DNA of 64,000 bases from Metallumcola ferriviriculae (GTDB taxonomy: Bacteria; Bacillota; JADQBR01), in assembly GCF_035573695.1 (NCBI RefSeq), contig NZ_CP121694.1, forward strand, positions 1,340,501-1,404,500, given 5' to 3'. Made by a program: the position numbers and the translations under genes. Under the pieces are notes generated by a model that had not been told where the DNA came from, made no database searches, and saw only the letters and a list, made by a program, of their open reading frames with translations. This document shows positions 1-8,184 of the stretch, piece after piece. The first letter of the stretch is position 1. Each line of letters opens with the position of its first letter.

Positions 1-963
1 GAAGATGATATTAATACGATGCATCGTTACCGGGATGCAATTATGTATGCTCAAGGAGAGCAGCTAAGTAAGACGGTGTTTGGTGCTTATATTCTTTTTC
101 CCTTCCGGGATGGGGAAGATTATGCCGGTGCGAATGACGGAAATCCCCATCAATTCTATTCAAGTATAGACCAAGTGAATATCGGCGGCCTTCCCTTTTT
201 GCCTGGGGAGACATCTTTAATGGAAGAGTTTTTGGATGAGCTTATTTTGGATTCCACGGAATCCGCTTTTGAGCGAGTGGTTAGTCAAAGCGGTGCTGAT
301 AGGTATTATCAAGAAAAGTATCAGCGAAGAACAGTTTTAGTAGGGGCATTAAAGAGGAAAGAACAGCTGAAGGTTAACTTAGACAACAACTTTTATTATA
401 TACCCTATGATAGTGTGAAGAAAACCTGCTTTAACATTAAGTATGTCGCTCTTTACCAATCCGAGGGTCATTTTTCAGGAGAAAGCGGTGTAAGACACTA
501 CGGGGAAGTAGCGGATATGGAAGTTATCAAGCGAAGTGAGATTAAGGAGCTTCCCAGCAGTAATGAACGGCTTTATGTGAAATTTAAAATAAAAGAATGG
601 CAGGAACTGAAGAAGCCAATCAAGCCGGTGGGGTATGGGGTAAGGAGCCATCTATATACCACCCATCATTTACTTAAAATGGCTGCGGAACTTCCTGAAT
701 TGAGTATTGGTTCCGATGAGGAGTTACGGCTTTGGAAGGAATTGCGGCGGATTGATAAGGCGGTTAAATTGAGACCCAGTGGTAGACAGTTAGGTGAAGG
801 AGACAATGTGAAAGGCATCGAATTTAGTAACTTACTGCTGGAGGTAAAGGATGGGCAGTTGTTGGTTACTGATGGGGATGAAGTGGAGGTTATTTCTCTT
901 GGGCTATTGCATTCCCAGCCTCGGAGTGTGGTGAAGCGGATTTTGCGGTTATCCCAGCAATGA
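1..963 (+). CDS. C-terminal part of a DUF2357/PD-(D/E)XK nuclease-family protein (truncated by window edge)
   Basis: The frame is open from base 1 and reads E-D-D-I-N-T before MHRYRDAI, so this is the 3' part of a longer gene and the ATG at 19 is internal. The DD-I-N-x-MHRYRDAI motif followed by FGAYILFPF and IGGLPFLPG is typical of the nuclease-like (DUF524, PD-(D/E)XK superfamily) half of DUF2357 proteins. In that family it follows an N-terminal DUF2357 region and often sits beside an McrB-like GTPase. The C-terminal 150 residues form a separate basic region (YVALYQSEG, VRHYGEVADM). I infer a DNA-cleaving restriction or defence protein. The partner would lie left of the window. Family assignment is by motif recognition only. 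Confidence 0.6.
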   Translation, partial: EDDINTMHRYRDAIMYAQGEQLSKTVFGAYILFPFRDGEDYAGANDGNPHQFYSSIDQVNIGGLPFLPGETSLMEEFLDELILDSTESAFERVVSQSGADRYYQEKYQRRTVLVGALKRKEQLKVNLDNNFYYIPYDSVKKTCFNIKYVALYQSEGHFSGESGVRHYGEVADMEVIKRSEIKELPSSNERLYVKFKIKEWQELKKPIKPVGYGVRSHLYTTHHLLKMAAELPELSIGSDEELRLWKELRRIDKAVKLRPSGRQLGEGDNVKGIEFSNLLLEVKDGQLLVTDGDEVEVISLGLLHSQPRSVVKRILRLSQQ

Positions 964-1188
964 CTTTTATTATGGTAGACGGCAAGGGAGGCCCGTTAAA
1001 CGAAGAATAGCAGGTGGCCATAAATATTCTTTATACATTAGCATATACAATCAGAATGAGTCACAATGTGCCAAGCTTGTCTATAAATGGAAGTTGGGTA
1101 GTTAAGTTCAAGGTTCTTCTACCGGAGTCTGATGAGACCTCAAAAAGAAATTTTGCAAGCATGAGTCATGCAAGTAGAGCACATTAAA

Positions 1189-1217
1189 AAAACCGAGGAA
1201 TAATCACCTCGGTTTTT
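1189..1217. terminator. Bidirectional hairpin terminator
   Basis: A 10-bp perfect stem, AAAACCGAGG paired with CCTCGGTTTT around an 8-base loop, is flanked by A and T runs so it could terminate on either strand. It lies between the nuclease gene and the insertion sequence. The 964-1188 stretch before it holds no recognisable gene. Confidence 0.65.
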
Positions 1218-1226
1218 AGTAAACAA

Positions 1227-2810
1227 CACTAGCGTTGCATAAAAACTTTTAACAAATAGCAAACACGTCATTTCAGGATTCGTAATTTACTACATATTGA
1301 ATATATGTAATAATTTTACAGGAGAGTTCTCCTGCTTGGTGAAAGAGGAGCAACCACCTAAAGGTAGTCCTCATCCACATTTTGACTGACAATATACTGT
1401 TTACAGAATTACCGGGTCATAGTCCAGATCATTCAAGTGATCTGTTTCGCCTGCTATCACCTGCCTTAGTGTTTCTTGATATATTGCTTCATGGTCCGGC
1501 GGTCGTCGTCGGCCTTTAGAAGGTCGCGTAGGCTTTTTGTAAAGCTTTTGCACGAAGCAATTGAAAGGTTCGTAGAGACAGGTTTTTAACAAACGTTTAA
1601 TGGTCAATAACGGGCCCTTATAGCCTGTTTTCAACTCAAGCATTTTCAAAAGACAGTAGGTAATTAGGGCAATGAATAACTGGTTTTTTACGGCCTGCTC
1701 ACTTTTACCGTGAAAGTGTTTTACCTTTAGGTGCTGTTTCAGCCATTTGAAGAAGATTTCGGTCTGCCAGCGGTTTTTGTAGATATCGCCTATTTCCTCT
1801 GCTGTAAGGTCGAAATCATTGGTAATGATAATGACTGGTTTTCCTTCGGTATCTACTGTTTCAATCAGGCGTAGTTTGTGCTTCATTTTATTAGTGTAGG
1901 GGTTTCCAAGAAGAACAATCTGGTGCTTTTTTAAGGGACCGTCAGTGTCTATTGGAAGTTCTTCAACAACTTCTTTGATGGCAATACCTTTTAAACGGGT
2001 AACAAAGCGAGTGCCATTTTCGCAGTAGCTGTCAAACTTCCTGTAGTCAACATAGGCCCGGTCAAAGACATTCAAGGCACCTTCTTCATCAACTACCAAA
2101 GCATCCATCTGGGTTTTATCAGCTGGTTTGGCAGGGGTGATAACTGCCTCCTCCGGCAGCACCCCTTTTTCGAAAAACCTAAGACGCAAGTGAAGTTTCA
2201 CTCCGGCTTTAGTTGTCCTAAAATCTGCCCAGCGATAATCAGTTAGACAGAGGCTGATGGTGGAGGAATCAATTATGTGAATACGTTGAAGAGATTCGTT
2301 TAAAGCATTGACACCAGCCTCTTTTAAAACCTTAAAGGTTAGGTGTTTAAAAAGTGTTTGGAAAACCTCTGTGGGCAAATTGTTTAGCCTTCGTGATATT
2401 TGCGAAAAGCTGATGGATTCAAGAGCAATTGCCTGGCTGGAATCTTGGTTGTTAAGACTGTTACTGATAGCCCGTAAACTTTTCAGTTGTTCAAGTTGAG
2501 CATAGATCATAAAAATGATTAAATGTGTCGTAAAAAGCTTTTTTACGTACTTATCAACCCCTAAATCTTTTATTTGCTTGAAAAACTGCCCATTTAAGAT
2601 GGGTTTGAACAGTTGCAAAAATGTGGATATTCTGGTATCCTTGTCCCACATATGGATCTCCCTTATTTTAGAGATTTGGGCAAGGACTACCCTGTATCTC
2701 TATTATAAGGGATTTTTCTTGTTAAATCAGGGTTTTTCGGTAGTTTTCTGCAGTTTTTCTGCTGTTGTTAAGGGTTGACAAATTTGGTTTTTATTTATGC
2801 AACGCTAGTG
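1227..2810. mobile_element. IS4-family insertion sequence, about 1.58 kb
   Basis: Both ends carry the inverted repeat CACTAGCGTTGCATAAA, reading inward from 1227 and, on the other strand, inward from 2810 (identical for the first 17 bases). The element holds one transposase on the minus strand. No direct target duplication is visible: the left flank ends in AGTAAACAA and the right flank starts ATATGCAGTA. It sits between the nuclease gene and the IclR gene. Confidence 0.85.
1401..2651 (-). CDS. IS4-family DDE transposase
   Basis: This 416-residue protein catalyses cut-and-paste movement of the surrounding element. The N-terminal 100 residues resemble the DUF4372-type domain found before IS4 catalytic domains. 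The first catalytic Asp lies in HIIDSSTISL and the second in NVFDRAYVDY. The Glu lies in the IS4 signature YKNRWQTEIFFKWLK, which fits Y-x2-R-x3-E-x6-K. The C-terminus is basic (PSKGRRRPPDH). Length and motifs are complete, so it is probably active. It is transcribed away from the IclR gene. Confidence 0.9.
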   Translation of the reverse strand: MWDKDTRISTFLQLFKPILNGQFFKQIKDLGVDKYVKKLFTTHLIIFMIYAQLEQLKSLRAISNSLNNQDSSQAIALESISFSQISRRLNNLPTEVFQTLFKHLTFKVLKEAGVNALNESLQRIHIIDSSTISLCLTDYRWADFRTTKAGVKLHLRLRFFEKGVLPEEAVITPAKPADKTQMDALVVDEEGALNVFDRAYVDYRKFDSYCENGTRFVTRLKGIAIKEVVEELPIDTDGPLKKHQIVLLGNPYTNKMKHKLRLIETVDTEGKPVIIITNDFDLTAEEIGDIYKNRWQTEIFFKWLKQHLKVKHFHGKSEQAVKNQLFIALITYCLLKMLELKTGYKGPLLTIKRLLKTCLYEPFNCFVQKLYKKPTRPSKGRRRPPDHEAIYQETLRQVIAGETDHLNDLDYDPVIL

Positions 2811-3032
2811 ATATGCAGTAAACGAATAATTTTGCGCGTATCCTCACAGTACCTTAGTTTACACCCGCCAAAAGAGGCCGGGCAGTGATTGGGTGAGTGT
2901 GCTCTGTTTACATATGGGAACATAGCAGGGGTGAAGAATTATAGCTTTTTAAAGAAAGGGCTTTATTTTTTGCGAACAATATGCAACAATGTACTTGTAT
3001 ACTGTTTGACTATGTCGACCGGGAGGGGTTCC

Positions 3033-3797
3033 ATGAATAATGGGAAAAATACAATCAAATCTATAGATAAAGCATTAGATGTGCTGGAAATATTGGCAGA
3101 TGAAAAAAGACCAATAGGTGTTACTGAATTGAGTAAATTGCTTGTCGTAAACAAAAGCACCCTGCACGGAACCCTTAATACATTATTAAACAGGGGGTAC
3201 GTAGAACAAGATTCAGAAAGCGGCAAATATTTACTAGGAATCTCTATACTGGGGATAGCCAATGCAGCTTTACAAAATCTGGATTTGCGTAATAAAGCCA
3301 AACCTGTCTTGAAAAAGCTTTCCGATAGGCATAATGAAACGGTTCATATGGTCGTATTGCGTCAGGGAGAAGTTGTATATATTGAAAAACAAGAAAGTGT
3401 TCAGTCAATACGTATTCATACAGAAATAGGAACAAGGCTTCCTGCCCATTGTACGGGAGTGGGGAAGGTGCTGCTGGCCTGGATGGAACCGGAAGAAAGA
3501 AAAAAGATTTTTCGAAGTTATGGGTTCCCTAAATTTACATTAAATACTATTACGGATGAGGAAACTATGGAGCGTCATTTAGCAGAGGTGCGCTCCAAAG
3601 GTCATGCCATTGATAATGAAGAAATTGAGGAAGGTTTAAGATGTGTTGCTGCGCCCATTCGGGATTATTCAGGTAAAGTGATTGCCGGTATTAGTATTGC
3701 GGGTCCTTCTCTGCGCATGCCTTTAACCAAGCTGGAAGAAATGTCGGACTCAGTTACGGAAGCGGCGTTGGAAATATCACAATCTCTTGGGTTCTAA
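3033..3797 (+). CDS. IclR-family transcriptional regulator
   Basis: This 254-residue regulator has an N-terminal winged helix (KSIDKALDVLEILADEKRP, then VTELSKLLVVNKSTLHGTL). Its effector-binding domain carries ETVHMVVLRQGEVVYIEK, LPAHCTGVGKVLLAW and the GLRCVAAPIRDYSGKVIAGISIAGP block. I chose ATG 3033 because GGGAGGGG lies just upstream and the family normally begins a few residues before the helix; an upstream extension in frame has no such support. IclR proteins often control aromatic-acid catabolism. Its position just upstream and codirectional with the larE-led gene set suggests it regulates that set, possibly through the repeats near 3930 and 4841. Confidence 0.88.
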   Translation: MNNGKNTIKSIDKALDVLEILADEKRPIGVTELSKLLVVNKSTLHGTLNTLLNRGYVEQDSESGKYLLGISILGIANAALQNLDLRNKAKPVLKKLSDRHNETVHMVVLRQGEVVYIEKQESVQSIRIHTEIGTRLPAHCTGVGKVLLAWMEPEERKKIFRSYGFPKFTLNTITDEETMERHLAEVRSKGHAIDNEEIEEGLRCVAAPIRDYSGKVIAGISIAGPSLRMPLTKLEEMSDSVTEAALEISQSLGF

Positions 3798-3830
3798 ATT
3801 GGATTAGTAGCTTAATAAACTTGTTAGTTG

Positions 3831-3865
3831 TTAGCGAAAGAGTAATTACTCTTTCGCTAATTTTT
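3831..3865 (+). terminator. Rho-independent terminator after the IclR gene
   Basis: A 30-base perfect palindrome (TTAGCGAAAGAGTAA and its complement) is followed by TTTTT. It separates the regulator transcript from the larE operon. Confidence 0.85.
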
Positions 3866-3929
3866 GTTTAATAGAACAAAAAAATTTTTAATTGAAGAAG
3901 GAATTTATGAAAACAAATCGAATATATAT

Positions 3930-3960
3930 AAACTAAACAGCATTTGATAATGCCGAACAA
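3930..3960 (+). promoter_or_regulatory. Putative operator copy A upstream of larE
   Basis: AAACTAAAC, then 4 bases, then TTTG, then ATGCCGAA, ending 41 bases before larE. The same 31-base pattern recurs at 4840-4870 upstream of the M24 gene, with about 23 matching positions and no gaps. A shared binding site for the adjacent IclR protein is an inference. Confidence 0.45.
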
Positions 3961-4000
3961 ATTGGCCTAAATAATTCCATTGCAGTAAAGGAGCGTCCTC

Positions 4001-4810
4001 ATGTCAGCCAAAATGGATCAAAAACAGTCTCACTTAACACAAATTATTAAAAATATGGAAAGTGTTTTGGTAGCATTTTCCGGCGGGGTGGACAGTACCT
4101 TATTACTAAAAGTTGCTGTAATTGCTTTAGGAAAGGATAATGTCTGGGCAGTTACTGCCCGCTCATCTACCTATCCTGTTGAAGAACAGGAAGCCTCTCG
4201 GCAAATCGCAGACAGTATTGGTGCGAGGCAGCTGTTTGTTGATTCTGAAGAGTTGGATATTGACGGTTTTAGCAGCAATCCGGTTAATCGCTGTTACTAT
4301 TGCAAAAAGGAATTATTTACTAAGTTAATCACGGTTGCTCACAAGCACGGCATGCAGCATGTTCTTGACGGGGCAAATTTTGATGACCTGGGTGACCATA
4401 GACCAGGCATGCTTGCCGCTGAAGAGTTGGGCGTGCGCAGCCCGCTGAAAGAGGCGGAATTGACAAAAATGGAAATTAGAGAGTTGTCTCAAAGGCTGGA
4501 ACTGCCTACATGGAACAAACCGGCATTTGCCTGTCTAAGTTCGCGCTTTCCCTACGGAACGGAGATTACCAAAGAAAAACTGCAGCAGGTGGGTCAGGCC
4601 GAATCTTATTTGCGGAAGCTTAATTTGGGACAGTTTAGGGTGAGACATCATGGTGAAACAGCAAGAATTGAGATAGATAAAAGTGCATTTAGCACAGTGA
4701 TGGCACGAACCGGGGAGATTGTTGACAAACTAAAACAGTGCGGTTTTACCTATGTTACCCTCGACCTTGAGGGGTATCGCACCGGGAGTATGAACGAGAC
4801 AATCAAGTAA
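4001..4810 (+). CDS. larE: LarE, ATP-dependent sulfur transferase for nickel-pincer cofactor
   Basis: LarE installs the sulfur atoms that turn the pyridinium biscarboxylate mononucleotide made by LarB into the dithiolated pincer precursor. This 269-residue protein has the PP-loop SGGVDSTLLLK near residues 27-37, the NRCYYCKKELF block and GANFDDLGDHRPGM. It also carries PAFACLSSRFPYG, where the single Cys matches the position of the sacrificial-sulfur Cys described for the Lactiplantibacillus enzyme. The start has AAAGGAG nearby. It is the first gene of the set that ends with larB and larC, so cofactor assembly brackets the operon. Confidence 0.9.
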   Translation: MSAKMDQKQSHLTQIIKNMESVLVAFSGGVDSTLLLKVAVIALGKDNVWAVTARSSTYPVEEQEASRQIADSIGARQLFVDSEELDIDGFSSNPVNRCYYCKKELFTKLITVAHKHGMQHVLDGANFDDLGDHRPGMLAAEELGVRSPLKEAELTKMEIRELSQRLELPTWNKPAFACLSSRFPYGTEITKEKLQQVGQAESYLRKLNLGQFRVRHHGETARIEIDKSAFSTVMARTGEIVDKLKQCGFTYVTLDLEGYRTGSMNETIK

Positions 4811-4839
4811 TGGCAGTTTCCATTGAAAAAAGAGCAATC

Positions 4840-4870
4840 CAAACTAAACCCAGTTTGTCCATGCCGAATA
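4840..4870 (+). promoter_or_regulatory. Putative operator copy B upstream of the M24 gene
   Basis: AAACTAAAC, 4 bases, TTTG, then ATGCCGAA repeats the pattern seen before larE. Within it CAAACT-AAACCC-AGTTTG is a perfect 6-bp inverted repeat, as expected for a dimeric regulator. The larE-M24 gap (4811-4937) has no terminator, so this may mark a second, internal promoter. Confidence 0.45.
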
Positions 4871-4937
4871 AAAAGACAAAAAGCTTTCCCAAAATAATAG
4901 AATATAGATGAAATTCAAAAAAAAGGAGGTGAAATCA

Positions 4938-6047
4938 ATGACAAAAACATCCCGGAATCAGATAAAAAAATTTCAACAGGCAATTGAAGAACAAGGTATT
5001 GATTTGGCATTGTTTACCGACCGCGAAAACATCATCTATTTTACCGGTTTAACTGAGTTAGCATGTGTAGCAGTAATTATTCCCGCCAAATCCGAACCAA
5101 TAGCGGTTACTCTTTGGTTGGATGCCCCTTACTTGAAGGAAAAAGGTGCTATCGAGAATGTCCAGGGGTACAGATTTCCTTCCAGCAATTTGGGTGAAAA
5201 AGTGGTCCAAGTCATTCAAGGACTAAAGATCAAGAAACCGACCATCGGTTTTGGTAAGTATTTTGTGGAGTTTAGTGTATTTGACGCCTTACGAACCGGA
5301 CTGACGGATGCTCAGCTAGTTAGTGTCAGCGAAACCGTTTACAAGTTACGTGCTATCAAGGATGAGAAAGAAATTGCTTCAATTCAGCAGGCAGGCGATA
5401 TTTTGGCGACAGGAATGGAGGCGGCGGTTGCTAGTGTCAAAGAAGGAGTCAAAGAGGTGGAGATACTGGCCGAAGCTGAGTATGTTATGCGCAAAGCCGG
5501 CTCGGAAGGTTCTAATTTTCGGATGCAGGTGTTGACCGGTGAAAGACAGCTCCTCACTCACCCCTATGCGCAAAACAAAACGATTGAGGGCAACCAGACC
5601 GTTGTTATTCACCTGGGCGCTACCTACAAAGGCTACTGCGCCAAAATGTGCCGCACCGTAGCGTTGGGAGACGTACCTTCGGAAACATACCATATTTACC
5701 AAACGCTGCAGAAAGCCCAGCAAGCGGCCATTGAATCTTTAAAACCGCCTGTAGCTGTCAAAGACGTCTATGACGCTGCTTACCAGGTAATTGAAGCCGG
5801 TGGTTACGGGCAGTATTTTATCGACGATATTGGTCACGGGATAGGTATTCGCCAGTCAGAGTTTTATCCTATTATAGGAAGAACCCGAAATCATATTATC
5901 CAAGCTGGTATGGTGGTGGATTTAATGTTGGCTACCATCTACCATAAAGAGTTCGGTGGCCCACGGGTTACCGATGTGGTCTCGGTAACGGCGGACGGAC
6001 CGCGGCTTATGACAGACTTTAGACGAGATATGATTACTGTTGGTTAG
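4938..6047 (+). CDS. Creatinase-like M24-fold hydrolase, metal ligands substituted
   Basis: A 369-residue pita-bread protein with an N-terminal creatinase-type domain (about 1-130), RAIKDEKEIASIQQAG, and a C-terminal M24 domain. In metallo-aminopeptidases the first Asp ligand lies before LGA and the second in GYxSDxTR. Here they are H225 (VVIHLGATY) and K236 (GYCAKMCRT). The GHGIGI His (H300) is kept, while the last Glu region reads KEFGGPRVTDVV. This pattern is closer to creatinase-type metal-free C-N hydrolases than to Xaa-Pro peptidases. ATG 4938 follows AAAGGAGGTG at good spacing. It belongs to the larE-led operon; the substrate is unknown. Confidence 0.75.
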   Translation: MTKTSRNQIKKFQQAIEEQGIDLALFTDRENIIYFTGLTELACVAVIIPAKSEPIAVTLWLDAPYLKEKGAIENVQGYRFPSSNLGEKVVQVIQGLKIKKPTIGFGKYFVEFSVFDALRTGLTDAQLVSVSETVYKLRAIKDEKEIASIQQAGDILATGMEAAVASVKEGVKEVEILAEAEYVMRKAGSEGSNFRMQVLTGERQLLTHPYAQNKTIEGNQTVVIHLGATYKGYCAKMCRTVALGDVPSETYHIYQTLQKAQQAAIESLKPPVAVKDVYDAAYQVIEAGGYGQYFIDDIGHGIGIRQSEFYPIIGRTRNHIIQAGMVVDLMLATIYHKEFGGPRVTDVVSVTADGPRLMTDFRRDMITVG

Positions 6048-6074
6048 CAAAAAAATGTATGGGAGGGTAACATA

Positions 6075-6686
6075 ATGAGAGTTGTAACAATGCTTGCTCA
6101 GGTGGATGAGCAGAAGTGTAACGGCTGTTCCACATGTAAAAAGATTTGTCCAACCCTGGCAATCGAGATTGTAAACAAAAAATCCGTCGTTGATGGGGAT
6201 AAGTGCCGGGGTTGCGGCAACTGCAACCAGCGCTGCCCTGAAGGTGCAGTTATCATGGTGAAAAGAGAAGAACCTTTCACAGTATACGTGGATCCGCAAA
6301 CGGTCAGCAGGGAAAAGATTGAAGAAATATGCCAAAAAGCAAGAATCAACCCTGAACAAATTATCTGCTACTGTACCACCACAAGAGCGGAAGAAGTTGC
6401 AGCAGCTATTATCAAAGGCGCTGACTCTCCGGAGCAGATATCCTTACAAACCGGCATCCGTACAGGCTGCAAGGTTGAATGTATTCAGCCCATACTTCGT
6501 TTGTTGGAAGCAGCGGGTGTTACTCCTAAGCGGCCCGACGGTTATCAATGGTACGGCCGTACGCCTACGGTTTGGGAGATATCTGATGCAGTAAAAGAAA
6601 AGTATTCCCAAAGAGGGTTTTACTTTGACGAAGATATTAAATTGCTGGATGAAGTGGCCAAAATTGAAAGGAAGGGGGCTAAATAA
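6075..6686 (+). CDS. 2x[4Fe-4S] ferredoxin fused to a BFD-like [2Fe-2S] domain
   Basis: The 203-residue protein opens with two ferredoxin motifs: CNGCSTCKKICP (residues about 15-26) and CRGCGNCNQRCP. A second part contains IICYCTTTRAEEVAAAI and TGIRTGCKVECIQPIL. Its C-x-C plus G-x2-T-G-C-x3-C spacing is that of bacterioferredoxin-associated ferredoxin (BFD) [2Fe-2S] domains. A C-terminal tail of about 60 residues (WYGRTPTVWEISDAV) is not recognised. It ends 2 bases before the LarA-like gene, which suggests translational coupling and a role as electron carrier or redox partner for that protein. SD GGGAGGG supports the start. Confidence 0.75.
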   Translation: MRVVTMLAQVDEQKCNGCSTCKKICPTLAIEIVNKKSVVDGDKCRGCGNCNQRCPEGAVIMVKREEPFTVYVDPQTVSREKIEEICQKARINPEQIICYCTTTRAEEVAAAIIKGADSPEQISLQTGIRTGCKVECIQPILRLLEAAGVTPKRPDGYQWYGRTPTVWEISDAVKEKYSQRGFYFDEDIKLLDEVAKIERKGAK

Positions 6687-6688
6687 TT

Positions 6689-8122
6689 ATGAAAAAGCCG
6701 ATTACTCCGATGAAACCAAGAGTTTCCCAATACGGAGTCGACCCCAAATACGTAACCAAACGAATGGCGGAATATCCGGAGATGACATCTTTAATGCTTA
6801 AGGATCTATTCCCCGATACTCCTGATGTTATCTATCCCAGTGACAAAGGGACTGCTTCGGTTCGGGAAGCTGCAGAAAAAGCATTGGAAAACGTTGATAT
6901 GAGCATGATAAAGCCTGGTGATTCTGTAAATGTTTGTGCTTCTCACCACGGATTTACCCTGCAAGGCGGTGAGCCATACGCTGAACTGCTGAGAACGGTA
7001 AGAGACGTGATAGCGGAAAGAACCGGCACTGATAATATTCGCTTAAGAGCCGGAGTGGGTTTAAGATTTAGGGAAACGGAAGAATACATTAAGGCCTTCG
7101 AGTTGGATAAACATTACAAAGGTAAAGCCAAAGGCGTAGCACCTGTGGACAGAGGCATTCCCATAGAGACCGAAATAGGTACCCTCTACGGCATCAAAGC
7201 AATTTATGATGCTGACTGGCTGGTGCATGTGCACAACAGTGACGTGCGTGAGGTTCACTTTCACCGTCAGGTGGATAGAGCCGTAAAACCATTTGGTATG
7301 TCCTATGCCAGAATAGAAACTCGCTCCACCTACCACCAGAACTTAGGTCCGAGAGGCGCCAACTTTACCGCCCGGTCCATATTCGCTTCAGACTTTGTTC
7401 AGAGTAAGTTTGCTTTTACCGCTTTTCTGGAGATGTCACCGGTTGGAGTGGTCAGTGTGGATGCGGACAACGATCTCTACGCATTGAATGACAGGGTTAC
7501 CGTAGGCGGTTGTAAGTATTACGGTAAGATTATGACCCTAATGGGTGAGATTGATGAATGTATCGCGGGGCTTGATTTTCCCTGTCCGGTACCTTACGTG
7601 TTTGCTGCCGGAGTTATCTATGCCAACTTTACCGGCGCCAATGTAGACCTGTTTGATTTGGATAGTCCGTTACCGCCGTATACCTGGTACACGGAAGCGT
7701 TCTACGGAAAAGACGGAAAGCCCTTGGCTAAAGAGGTGCCTCCGATAAATCCGGCTATCAAAATGGTTGTGCACAACTATGCCTGGGGTGGTTACCCAAG
7801 CGCATTCTTTTCCGAGCATGCACCATCAATTGTGGTGGGCCGTGAACAGGCCGACCTGATGAATATGGACCCACAAAATATTGATTATATGAAACACGCG
7901 GTAATTGCCGACGGGTTGGATACGGCCATGAAGTATGCCTACCAGGTAAGCGGTACCGATAAGGTGATTGTTTTTGACGGCGCTGCAGGCGGTGTCAATG
8001 TCAGTGAAAGTCTGGCGAAACTGCTTAAGGAAAAAGCACCGTCAGTGAGCCAAAAAGTGGATAACGTACTGCTGCCCAAATGGCTGAAGCAAAGGGGTAT
8101 AGACCCAGCATCAGTGAAGTAA
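6689..8122 (+). CDS. Divergent LarA-fold (nickel-pincer) protein
   Basis: At 477 residues it is longer than lactate racemase LarA (about 425). Known LarA chemistry uses His108 and His174, with Lys184 tethering the pincer cofactor and His200 binding nickel. Here EVHFHRQVDRAVKPFG gives H190 and K200 (10 apart), and H216 in STYHQNL lies 16 after K200. Both spacings are exactly those of LarA H174/K184/H200. The C-terminal block DTAMKYAYQVSGTDKVIVFD matches the LarA end. LarA's SDHTRP motif reads ASHHGFT (84-90), and the His108 site (ATGFHRPST) aligns with GVGLRFRET, placing R126 there. I infer a cofactor-binding homologue with a changed substrate or reaction. Reading it as a plain lactate racemase is unlikely. 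Confidence 0.7.
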   Translation: MKKPITPMKPRVSQYGVDPKYVTKRMAEYPEMTSLMLKDLFPDTPDVIYPSDKGTASVREAAEKALENVDMSMIKPGDSVNVCASHHGFTLQGGEPYAELLRTVRDVIAERTGTDNIRLRAGVGLRFRETEEYIKAFELDKHYKGKAKGVAPVDRGIPIETEIGTLYGIKAIYDADWLVHVHNSDVREVHFHRQVDRAVKPFGMSYARIETRSTYHQNLGPRGANFTARSIFASDFVQSKFAFTAFLEMSPVGVVSVDADNDLYALNDRVTVGGCKYYGKIMTLMGEIDECIAGLDFPCPVPYVFAAGVIYANFTGANVDLFDLDSPLPPYTWYTEAFYGKDGKPLAKEVPPINPAIKMVVHNYAWGGYPSAFFSEHAPSIVVGREQADLMNMDPQNIDYMKHAVIADGLDTAMKYAYQVSGTDKVIVFDGAAGGVNVSESLAKLLKEKAPSVSQKVDNVLLPKWLKQRGIDPASVK

Positions 8123-8184
8123 TAACAATCTGAAGTGACGAGCCTCTCACCACAACTAGCCAAACCCAAAAGGAGGTTATTTTA

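Noticed and set aside
1217-2820. AGTAAAC on both sides of the first IS as a target duplication
   Set aside because: On the right side six bases (ATATGC) separate it from the IS end, so it is not adjacent on both sides and is probably chance.
6689-8122. Ordinary lactate racemase
   Set aside because: The SDHTRP motif and the His108 position are changed, the protein is about 50 residues longer, and the neighbours are a catabolic pathway.
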